DNA of 64,000 nucleotides from Ectothiorhodospira sp. BSL-9 (lineage in GTDB: Bacteria > Pseudomonadota > Gammaproteobacteria > Ectothiorhodospirales > Ectothiorhodospiraceae), in contig NZ_CP011994.1 in NCBI RefSeq assembly GCF_001632845.1, positions 2,490,001 to 2,554,000 on the forward strand, in the 5' to 3' direction. Of this stretch, positions 26,600-34,238 are shown piece after piece. A model generated the notes under the pieces. The model was not told the DNA's origin. It did no database searches and saw only the letters and a list, made by a program, of their open reading frames with translations. The translations under genes and the position numbers were made by a program. Position 1 is the stretch's first letter; the number at the start of each line of letters is the position of its first letter.

Positions 26600-27287
26600 G
26601 TGTCAATGGTGTCAGGGACTCGGCGTGAGTTTCTTCGCTCGGCTCGGGATCAAGCCGTGAGTGATCCAGATCCACGGCCGCAAAAGCCTTGCCAAGTGAA
26701 TTGTGTTCATCGATCACACGCTCGATCAGGCAAGCCACGTCGGCCCGGGTGATCATCCCGTGGATCGTCGGCCTGGTGGAGAGGATCGCCCGACCGGTGG
26801 CTGGCGCGGATAAAAGGCCGCCCGGACGAATGATGGTGAAGGGGAGGCCGGAAGTTCGCAGGAAGTCTTCGGCCCGGGTCTTGGCCTCGACCACATCCCC
26901 GAAGGCGGCAATGGCCTGCTCGGAGCGGTAGGGCATCATGTCCCCGCAGCCGATGGCAGTGACCAGTACGACGCGTTCGGGCGTATAGCGTCGAGCGATA
27001 TCGATGACCGTTTGATTCCCGGCCTCGTCCACGTAACTGCCGTCGTCCAGTCTGCCCGCCAGTGTGGAAATAACGATCCCGTCGGTGCCCAGGGCCATGA
27101 AGGCACGTTCCACATCCCCGGAGCAGGTGGCATCACCTGGAATGATTTCGACACCCAGGGTCTTGAGAGGCGCGCACTCGCTGTTGGGCCTCACCAGCGC
27201 CAGCACGGTCTGGTTGCGCCCCCGCAGGCGGTAGGCCACTTCCAGTCCCACGCCCCGGGTGGCGCCAAAGATCAGGACGGGTTTCAT
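26595..27287 (-). CDS. NAD(P)-binding reductase, ChuY-like (anaerobilin reductase)
   Basis: A 230-residue Rossmann protein of the NmrA/biliverdin-reductase-B type: FGATRGVGLEVAYRLRGR is the NAD(P) loop, followed by VIPGD-type strand IIPGDAT, VVLVTAIGCGD and the FTIIRPGGLLS segment. It lacks the SDR Tyr-Lys pair, as in BLVRB-like enzymes. In the E. coli chuWXY set, ChuY reduces the anaerobilin made by ChuW; here the gene overlaps hutX by 4 bp and lies in the same heme island as hutW, so the same role is inferred. A general flavin reductase is the alternative. Its stop lies in the Fur box of the downstream receptor gene. Confidence 0.75.
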   Translation of the reverse strand: MKPVLIFGATRGVGLEVAYRLRGRNQTVLALVRPNSECAPLKTLGVEIIPGDATCSGDVERAFMALGTDGIVISTLAGRLDDGSYVDEAGNQTVIDIARRYTPERVVLVTAIGCGDMMPYRSEQAIAAFGDVVEAKTRAEDFLRTSGLPFTIIRPGGLLSAPATGRAILSTRPTIHGMITRADVACLIERVIDEHNSLGKAFAAVDLDHSRLDPEPSEETHAESLTPLTH

Positions 27288-27832
27288 GCGGAGGCCTCCT
27301 GCTCGACGTGATCCAGGGCGGCCAGGGTGTTTCTCAATCTGGAAAAGTGCTGGAGTTGATCCGGGCGCAGCTGGCGCTGTTCATCGCGACCGACGAAGAT
27401 CTTGAAGATCCCTGCCCCCTCCGCGTTGTAGAACTGGATGGAGGCCGTCTCCATGCCCATGAAGGGGCGTTGCATGAACACGATGTACTGGCAGCGCTCG
27501 GGCCGTAGGTGGCCCGATAGCCCGGTTTTTCCCTGAAGGTTGTAGAAGCCGTGGCCAGTGCGGCCGGAGGGAAACGGACCCTTGAACTCCATGATGACGT
27601 CGGCGGTATGCAGCACGGTGGTCACTTCCCCCCAGGAGGGGAGGGCGGAAAGCACGTTGAGATAGTGTCGCCCGCTGACTTCCGTCCAATGGCTTTGAGG
27701 CAGGCAGCGCACCACATCCAGGAGGCAGCAATTCTCCTCCTGGGCAATCTGCTCCAGTACAGCGCCCGGCTCATCGGCGAGGCGTTGGCGCAGGGCGTCG
27801 GAGGGATTTTGTTGGGGGGCGTGGTGGGGCAT
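27284..27832 (-). CDS. hutX: Heme utilization carrier protein HutX/ChuX
   Basis: A 182-residue cytoplasmic heme-binding protein. Family features include LADEPGAVLEQIAQEENCCLLDVVRCLP, VTTVLHTADVIMEFKGPFP, GHGFYNLQGKTGLSGHLRPE and the C-terminal IFKIFVGRDEQRQL. It traffics heme to the HutW/ChuW enzyme. ATG 27832 is chosen because CAGGAGCC precedes it; the in-frame ATG at 27868 lies within the Fur box and would make the operator coding. It overlaps the reductase gene by four bases. Confidence 0.92.
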   Translation of the reverse strand: MPHHAPQQNPSDALRQRLADEPGAVLEQIAQEENCCLLDVVRCLPQSHWTEVSGRHYLNVLSALPSWGEVTTVLHTADVIMEFKGPFPSGRTGHGFYNLQGKTGLSGHLRPERCQYIVFMQRPFMGMETASIQFYNAEGAGIFKIFVGRDEQRQLRPDQLQHFSRLRNTLAALDHVEQEASA

Positions 27833-27853
27833 GAGTGGCTCCTGGTGTCGATG

Positions 27854-27872
27854 GTTAATGATAATCATTAGT
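27854..27872 (-). promoter_or_regulatory. Fur box upstream of hutX
   Basis: GTTAATGATAATCATTAGT contains the perfect palindrome TAATGATAATCATTA and matches nearly all central bases of the Fur consensus. It ends 22 bp before the hutX ATG. Confidence 0.85.
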
Positions 27873-27928
27873 ATTAACAGACTTCCAGAATGGCCACAAG
27901 ACCTTTCGGCATCGAACCAGTGACCGAG

Positions 27929-28042
27929 CTACCGGGGGTATTCATAGAGCTTGTCTAATGGGGCAAACAGTGAAAGAATAATAACCATTCCCGTTCGCGT
28001 TATTAGCCAGCCCGCAGCCAGCCAAATGCAACGGTTACCCAT
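27929..28042 (-). CDS. Small single-helix membrane protein (37 aa)
   Basis: A 37-codon ORF starting MGNRCIWLAAGW, with a textbook ribosome site AGGAG five bases before the ATG (CAGGAGATCAC). The middle (WLITRTGMVIILSLF) is a hydrophobic helix interrupted by one Arg, and the tail DKLYEYPR is charged, as in small inner-membrane proteins. It lies upstream of the hutX Fur box on the same strand, divergent from the S9 peptidase gene. I recognise no family. The remaining bases of this roughly 300-bp gap (27873-28182) hold no other convincing gene. Confidence 0.45.
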   Translation of the reverse strand: MGNRCIWLAAGWLITRTGMVIILSLFAPLDKLYEYPR

Positions 28043-28182
28043 GTGATCTCCTGGTGGGAGGCACATCGTCCGTAACCCTGGCTTTTGGAAGCACAATGAT
28101 GCGTTGCTCCGGCTGTTCTGTTGTTCACCTCCCAACGCGGCGGGCCTCAGCAAGCTGCACCGATGGTGGGATCGCGTAAGCG

Positions 28183-30942
28183 ATGCCACGTACATATTGC
28201 TGCCCGCAAGGGATCGTCCAGCTGCTGGCCTCTTGCGTCCGATTGATCGTGCTGCTGGCGCCGTGCCTGTGCAGTGTTAACGCACTCGCCGAGGAGAATC
28301 AGCCTGAACTGCGTCATTTGTCGCCCTCAGACTACGACCAGTGGGAAAGCATCGGTGGATTTCGCCTTTCACCCGATGGCCAGTGGTTCGCGCACTTGGT
28401 GCGGCGTATTGATGAGCAGGTTCGGGTCGTTCTGACCCGAACTGATAAGCAAGCCCCCCCATTGCAATTCGAGCAGGCGTCGGGATTCGTCTTCACGGAC
28501 GACAGTCGCTGGTTTGTCGCCCGGGAGCCTGTTCATCAGAAAGCGGGCAATGGCAGGGCCTCGCAGATGGTGGTCGTTGATCTGCGGGACGGCAGCGTTC
28601 ATCGTCATGAACACATCAGCAGCCATATCCTGGCTGCCAAGGTCGCCGTGGTCATGGGAAATGTACCGGCAGATCGGCGGGACGCGGAGCATCCTGCGCT
28701 GGAACTCCTTGATCTGGAAACGGGGCGCCGCCTTGCAATAGAACACGGTCGACAGGCGACGCTCTCGCCGAATGGCCGCAGAGCGGCATTAGTGGTTCAG
28801 CCGCCTGAAGGCCCGCAGCGCCTGATCGTTGCGGACCTGGAAACGCTGGAAACCCGGGAGATCGGCGAGGCCGAGTGTTTCGATTCAAGACCCCTATGGC
28901 ACCCGGACGGCGAGCAGCTTGCCGTGATACGGCGGGTCACGGCCCCATCGGACACGGCCCGGGCTGGTCTCGCAGTATACGGGGTGGCTGAAGGTGTCGG
29001 CCTGTTGCATGCGCTCGATCAACGCTGGGAGGCTCTCTGTGCGGCGCGGTCTTGCGTGCTCGGCGAGCGCATTCGTGGGGTGGGGCGTCTGCGGTGGGCG
29101 GATGACGGTCGTCGGTTGATATTCGGTGTGGGATTGACCGGCGTTGCGGCGGATGAGGCCCTGCCGGAAGGGCTGGCCGTCTGGCACTGGCGGGATGATC
29201 CCATATCTCCCCGGCGACAGCGCCAGCGCGACGGGTCCAAACTGCTCATTGTGGCGGCCTGGTCGCCGGAGGAGGGCAGCCTGGCGAACCTCGCCGAGAT
29301 CGGCCCGCATCGCAGCGCGCAATTGTTGTCCGGTGAACGTCATTTGCTCGTTCAGGATGCCCGCCCGTATCTGCCTCATTTTGGGGAGCGTTGGCACGAC
29401 TTTCACGTGGTGGATGTCACCGACGGCATCGCAGTTCCGGTGGTGACGCGACAGGAGGAGGTCGGGGGCTCGTCCACTGGCCGTTACCTGATGTATTTCC
29501 GCGATGATCAATGGTGGACGCTGGATCTGCAGACTGGAAGGGTCGTATCGCTTACCGGCGATCTGAGCGCACCTTTCAACGACTACACCCGCGTCAGTGG
29601 CCGCGAGCAGGACCAGGCCTTCGGCCATGGGCAGTGGGCGGCCGACGATCGCTGGGTGCTGCTTTACTCCCGCTTCGACGTATACCGCGTCAGCCCCGAT
29701 GGTGGTCGTGTGGAGCGCCTGACACAGGGTCGCGAGAACCGGATTCGCTTTCGCCAACATCGTCTGGACTGGCATGCGGACCCACCGGACGATACCTCGG
29801 CGCTCTATTTCTCGGCTTTCAACGAGCAGGACAAGTCTCATGGGTACCTGCGTTACAACCCGGATGAAGGGGCGCGGTGGTTGCTCAACCAGCCCCGCCG
29901 TCTACGTTTCCTGCAAAAGGCGGAGGCAGCGGATGCCTTCGTGGTGATGGCGGAGAGCGCGACCGAGTCTCCCAACTTCCATTTCACCAACGATGACTTT
30001 CACACCCTCAAGCGGGTCACGAACACCAATCCTCAGCAATCGGCATTTCACTGGGGCGGCGATGAGTTGCTTCATTACGAGAGCGAGCGCGGTCAGCCCC
30101 TTCAGGGCAGGCTGCTCTATCCGGCCGGCTACGAACCGGGTCGGCGCTACCCCATGGTCGTGCTCATCTACGAGGATCGCTCCGACAATCTGCACAGTTA
30201 TCACCCGCCCAGACTGAGTGGACTCTTCAACCAACGGATCCTCTCGGCTGAAGAGTATTTCGTGCTGGAACCGGATATCGCCTACGAACTGAATCGACCG
30301 GGTCTGTCCTCCATGGAGAGCATCCGTCCCGCAGTCCGGGCAGCACTGGATACGGGGATGATCGATCCCGATGCCGTGGCACTGGTGGGCCATTCCTGGG
30401 GTGGCTATCAGACCGCTTTCGCCATCACCCAGACCGACCTGTTCAGTGCAGCCATCGCGGCTGCCCCGGTCACCAACCTGGTCAGCCAGTACAACGCCGT
30501 TTACCGGCGAACCGGCCAACCCAACGCCAATATCTTCGAGACCGGTCAAGGCCGGTTGACCTCCCTGTTCTGGGAGACCCCAGGGCCCTACCTGGCAAAC
30601 TCACCGGTATTCCACGCCCATCGCTCCAACACCCCGTTGTTGATGGTATTCGGCACCGATGATGATGCCGTGGATTTCAGCCAGGGGGTGGAGCTGTACA
30701 ACGTCATGCGCCGATCCCAGCGACCGGTGGTCATGTTGGCCTATGAGGGGGAGGGCCACAGTTTCCGCGATCAGGACAACCGTGAGGACGCCACCCGTCG
30801 GAAGCTGCAATGGCTGGATCACCACCTCAAGGGTGCCGAAGGGCAGCCCTGGATGAGCGGGGCGAATCAGTTCATGCCAGCGACCATGCAGCGGGCCGCC
30901 GCGTATGTGGATTCAGCCGGATCGGACAAGGACACGCCGTGA
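28183..30942 (+). CDS. Secreted prolyl-oligopeptidase-family (S9) peptidase
   Basis: A 919-residue protein with an N-terminal signal (RLIVLLAPCLCSVNALA, cleavage near residue 36). Residues of about 50-620 are a WD/beta-propeller-like region (FRLSPDGQWFAHL, WHPDGEQLAVI, LRWADDGRRLIF). The C-terminal alpha/beta-hydrolase domain carries the nucleophile in GHSWGGY (about residue 737), an acid in FGTDDDAVDF (about 829) and the His in YEGEGHSF (about 858). S9 enzymes cleave peptides; this one should act in the periplasm or outside. It is followed by a lipoprotein and a TonB receptor gene, suggesting peptide or protein-derived substrate use. The ribosome site is weak. Confidence 0.85.
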   Translation: MPRTYCCPQGIVQLLASCVRLIVLLAPCLCSVNALAEENQPELRHLSPSDYDQWESIGGFRLSPDGQWFAHLVRRIDEQVRVVLTRTDKQAPPLQFEQASGFVFTDDSRWFVAREPVHQKAGNGRASQMVVVDLRDGSVHRHEHISSHILAAKVAVVMGNVPADRRDAEHPALELLDLETGRRLAIEHGRQATLSPNGRRAALVVQPPEGPQRLIVADLETLETREIGEAECFDSRPLWHPDGEQLAVIRRVTAPSDTARAGLAVYGVAEGVGLLHALDQRWEALCAARSCVLGERIRGVGRLRWADDGRRLIFGVGLTGVAADEALPEGLAVWHWRDDPISPRRQRQRDGSKLLIVAAWSPEEGSLANLAEIGPHRSAQLLSGERHLLVQDARPYLPHFGERWHDFHVVDVTDGIAVPVVTRQEEVGGSSTGRYLMYFRDDQWWTLDLQTGRVVSLTGDLSAPFNDYTRVSGREQDQAFGHGQWAADDRWVLLYSRFDVYRVSPDGGRVERLTQGRENRIRFRQHRLDWHADPPDDTSALYFSAFNEQDKSHGYLRYNPDEGARWLLNQPRRLRFLQKAEAADAFVVMAESATESPNFHFTNDDFHTLKRVTNTNPQQSAFHWGGDELLHYESERGQPLQGRLLYPAGYEPGRRYPMVVLIYEDRSDNLHSYHPPRLSGLFNQRILSAEEYFVLEPDIAYELNRPGLSSMESIRPAVRAALDTGMIDPDAVALVGHSWGGYQTAFAITQTDLFSAAIAAAPVTNLVSQYNAVYRRTGQPNANIFETGQGRLTSLFWETPGPYLANSPVFHAHRSNTPLLMVFGTDDDAVDFSQGVELYNVMRRSQRPVVMLAYEGEGHSFRDQDNREDATRRKLQWLDHHLKGAEGQPWMSGANQFMPATMQRAAAYVDSAGSDKDTP

Positions 30943-31034
30943 GCAAGTGGCAACCTGTACTGGATTGTTAATAAGAACCTAACTAGGACGCATTCGTTTA
31001 ATGATTAGTTTTACGTATATTTGGAGTGATCACC
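30943..31034 (+). promoter_or_regulatory. AT-rich promoter region before lipoprotein 1
   Basis: 92 bp, much AT-richer than its surroundings (TTAATAAGAACC, TTTAATGATTAG, TTTTACGTATATTT), ending with GGAG eight bases before ATG 31035. It probably carries a promoter for the lipoprotein/receptor genes. No operator assigned. Confidence 0.4.
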
Positions 31035-34000
31035 ATGTTTTGGCATAAAACGGCATTTTTGCTGATACCCGTGCTTGTGCTGTCTTTAACGGGTTGTCTT
31101 GGAGGTGGCTCCTCCTCGTCCAATGATGGATCTGCCTGGGTTGAAGTGTCCGGCCTGGTGACCGATCCCCCCATTGAGGGTGCGGCGGTGCGCCTGGTGG
31201 ATGCTCAGGGTGATGCACTGTCCACGGTGGAGCAGACTGATGATCAGGGCCTTTTCACCTTGATGCTCGAGTCCGATCAGGCTGCTCAGGCTCACCGTAT
31301 CGAGGCCCGGGGCGGTGTGGATGTGCGCACCGGGCATGTCCTGGGGAACCTGACGCTGAGTGCGCCCCATGATGGGTCAGGGGAGCGGGCAGTGGTGTCG
31401 CCGTTGACCACATTGGTGGATCGGCGAATGCAGAAGATGGGCATGTCTCGGGAGCAGGCGGTGGGCCATGTGGCCGAAAGGCTGGCCCTGGATGAATCGG
31501 TGGTGATGGCGGACCCTGCCGAGGATGCCGCGACGCAGCGAGCCAGTCTGTTGATCACCGAGATCCTGATGGCACTGGAAGGGCAGGATGATCGATGGGA
31601 ACGGCTGGAGGGCGTCGTGGAGTCAATGCCCAAAGGACGGTTGGATGAGGCAGCGTCAACCCTGGCTCTGGATCGGCAACTGCCGGATGCGTCACAAACC
31701 AGGCTGACCAAAATTGCTGAGCAAGCCAAAACTTTACTGGATCTGGACCCGGCAGACTCGAATGCCGAGGGAATGATCAAGGCCCAGGGATTGGCAAGCC
31801 TGCGCAGGGGCTTGAGAAGTTATTTTGAGTTGGCCGGTGAAGCGGTGCACGACACCCACGTGCATTCCCTGTCCGAAGCTCTGTGGCATGGCATGGGTGA
31901 GCGCGGTGTCCCGGCGGGTAGTTCGGCCCTGCTGAACATTGCCCGCTACGTGTTCCAGGTGCATGCCATGCCGGAGGACCTCTTGGATCCTGAGGCCGTC
32001 CTTCCATTGGCTGATATTCGGCACGACCTCATCCTGCGTGACCTGGCTGCCCAGCGGGTGATCGATCACACGATTCCCCTGGCCCGCGGCGAAACCCTGG
32101 GCATGGATAACGATGCCAGGGCCGCTTACTTTTTCCGTTCCGACCTGTCGCCCGCTCACCAGTCCGAACGTCTGTTTGTCGGGGTGCTGGATGACGGTGT
32201 ACTCGATCCCATGTACCGGGCGAACGCCCGTAATCTGGCTGCGGCGGGCCTGCTGCAAGAGGCTGAGCTGGCCCTTCAGGCCAGTATCTTCCAGCCTACC
32301 GAGCGGGCCCTGGCCCAGCAACAGGTGGCTCGGGCGTTGCGCGGGGCCGATGATCTGGATAATGCCGTCGAGTACTGGAGGGCGGCCCTCAATACCTACG
32401 AAACTGCACTGAGGGAAGGCAAGGGCATCAGCAACCTGGATGGTGATGACGCCAGTTTCTTCCAGTCCCTCAATAGCGACCTGCTCAATGCTGGGTTCAG
32501 GGACGACGCCGATGAAGCACTCCTGGCCGTGCGGCAGTTTATCGACTCCCAGCAAGGTGAGCCCTATACCACTGCTTTTGGCCGCATCCTCGTCGCCCTG
32601 AGAAACGGAACCTCTGCCGCCGTGGAAGCCGCCGAGGAGGCGGGGCTGTCGGGTTCAGCACTCAACGATGCACTGAACGCGGTTGATTTCTTCCGGGAGG
32701 CGACCCTGGGGGCCGGCCGTCAGCCACTGGAGGGGCGCTGCGAGGCCATGAAGACCATGATGGTCACGACCTACGCCGACCTCTACCGGCGTTTGGGTAA
32801 CGACACGGGGATGAAACAAGCGATCCATGACTTTCGGCGCCTCGCCACCACCGAATGCAACCTCACCTATGGGGCCACCATGAGCCCCCGCATGGCGCCG
32901 ATTTATGGCGAACTGGGAGAGATCGACACCTACCTGGCATGGATCGAGGAGCATGTTCGTCCGATCAACGATCGCAATGCGGACGCCGCCCAGGACAACG
33001 CGGTACTTTACCAGGCCGTTGATCGGGCGCTTGCAGGTGAAGTGCACGCAGCCATCGAACAGGTGGCAGCGCAGGCCGACACCGCCCAGGGAGCCATCAC
33101 GCAACTGACCCAGGTGGGTACGGGAAGCCGCGATGCCGGCACACCTCATCTGGCCGTGCTGCTCTGGAGGCAGGGCGCAAACGACGAAGCCTGGCAGGTC
33201 ATGGACGCGGCCTGGGAACTGGCCATGTCCGACGAGTATGTGGAACAGCGCTCATCCGGACGAAATTTCGTTGATCAGGGCTGTCGCAAGGTGGCGTTGA
33301 TTCTGAATCGCATGGATCGCCCGGCACTGGCACGCGAGCGCATGCAGGCCTGCCGCGAATATGCGGAATCGGTGTTTGATACGGGTAGCCCGACCGACGA
33401 TCGCCTCTGGATCGCCAAGTCCATGGCTGAGGGTTATCAGCAGCTAACCATGTCGGGAGACGCGGAACTGATTGACCGTTTCCAGGCCTTGGGCGGCGTG
33501 CTGAGCGATCCCGTGGACCGTATCCGTCATCTCATGGAGGTGGCCTTGCTGCGCAGCAGCGGCGGTGATCCCTCCCGTGCCCTGGACACGCTGGATGAGG
33601 CCGTGAGGCAACTCACCCAGGTAGCTACACCATCCAGTGACCAGGCGGCCATCAACCAGGCGTTGGATCTGGCGTCCTACATCCGCAGTGGCTCGGTGCG
33701 CAATTCCCTGACCGGAAGCTTTGTGCAGGTGGCAGAGGACATTAGGCGTGCCATCACCGAGTCCGGCTGGGCCGATGTGACCCAGCAGGAACAGGTGAAC
33801 CTCGCCCGGGATCGGGTGCGCATGCTGGTCGAGGGGGATAGCGCCCTCCTGGGCACCTGGCCGGGTTCGTTGGCGATGATCGATGCACTGGCGGCCGCCA
33901 ATGACCGCGCCACCCAGATCAACTCGGCTGTTCGTTGGCTGGCTTCTGCCCGCGAGTACGATCTGGCAAGGACGATCGCCCTGGATATTGAAGAGGTGCC

Positions 34001-34238
34001 GGAACGTCACCGGCAACTGCTCAATATCGCCAATGCAATGAACGATGCCGATGACTTCCCTGGCACGGCCCTGGCACGCTTCGACTTTGATGGGGATGGG
34101 CGTCCGGACTTCTTCAGCCCCGGCAGCAGCGAGGCGGAACGGGCGTCGTCGGCACTGATGCTGGATGATGATATCGATGGTGACGGTGTCCCCGACACCG
34201 AGGACCGCACACCCTATTGCGTGGGGTGTGATGCCTGA
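31035..34238 (+). CDS. Large surface lipoprotein with TPR-like helices and Ca-binding tail, copy 1
   Basis: 1067 residues. The lipobox LSLTGC (Cys about residue 20) is followed by a GGGSSSS tether, which suggests outer-membrane anchoring. Residues of about 35-110 resemble a carboxypeptidase-regulatory/Ig-like beta domain (VSGLVTDPPIEGAAVRLVDAQ). The long middle is helical with TPR-like repeats. The C-terminus has two calcium-binding thrombospondin type-3-like motifs (DFDGDGRPDFF and DIDGDGVPDTEDRTPYC) and ends YCVGCDA. ATG 31035 is chosen, with GGAG upstream. The stop overlaps the receptor ATG by one base. The first 500-odd bases are nearly identical to the gene at 36816. No known function. 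Confidence 0.75.
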   Translation: MFWHKTAFLLIPVLVLSLTGCLGGGSSSSNDGSAWVEVSGLVTDPPIEGAAVRLVDAQGDALSTVEQTDDQGLFTLMLESDQAAQAHRIEARGGVDVRTGHVLGNLTLSAPHDGSGERAVVSPLTTLVDRRMQKMGMSREQAVGHVAERLALDESVVMADPAEDAATQRASLLITEILMALEGQDDRWERLEGVVESMPKGRLDEAASTLALDRQLPDASQTRLTKIAEQAKTLLDLDPADSNAEGMIKAQGLASLRRGLRSYFELAGEAVHDTHVHSLSEALWHGMGERGVPAGSSALLNIARYVFQVHAMPEDLLDPEAVLPLADIRHDLILRDLAAQRVIDHTIPLARGETLGMDNDARAAYFFRSDLSPAHQSERLFVGVLDDGVLDPMYRANARNLAAAGLLQEAELALQASIFQPTERALAQQQVARALRGADDLDNAVEYWRAALNTYETALREGKGISNLDGDDASFFQSLNSDLLNAGFRDDADEALLAVRQFIDSQQGEPYTTAFGRILVALRNGTSAAVEAAEEAGLSGSALNDALNAVDFFREATLGAGRQPLEGRCEAMKTMMVTTYADLYRRLGNDTGMKQAIHDFRRLATTECNLTYGATMSPRMAPIYGELGEIDTYLAWIEEHVRPINDRNADAAQDNAVLYQAVDRALAGEVHAAIEQVAAQADTAQGAITQLTQVGTGSRDAGTPHLAVLLWRQGANDEAWQVMDAAWELAMSDEYVEQRSSGRNFVDQGCRKVALILNRMDRPALARERMQACREYAESVFDTGSPTDDRLWIAKSMAEGYQQLTMSGDAELIDRFQALGGVLSDPVDRIRHLMEVALLRSSGGDPSRALDTLDEAVRQLTQVATPSSDQAAINQALDLASYIRSGSVRNSLTGSFVQVAEDIRRAITESGWADVTQQEQVNLARDRVRMLVEGDSALLGTWPGSLAMIDALAAANDRATQINSAVRWLASAREYDLARTIALDIEEVPERHRQLLNIANAMNDADDFPGTALARFDFDGDGRPDFFSPGSSEAERASSALMLDDDIDGDGVPDTEDRTPYCVGCDA
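31078..31594 (+). repeat. Direct repeat, copy A (lipoprotein 1, 5' part)
   Basis: 517 bp matching 36868-37384 with only 5 mismatches counted by eye (about 99 percent) at a constant offset of 5790. It starts exactly at the lipobox region; the signal-peptide codons before it differ. Similarity drops abruptly after 31594, recovers for about 150 bp from 31651, then decays. Confidence 0.9.
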
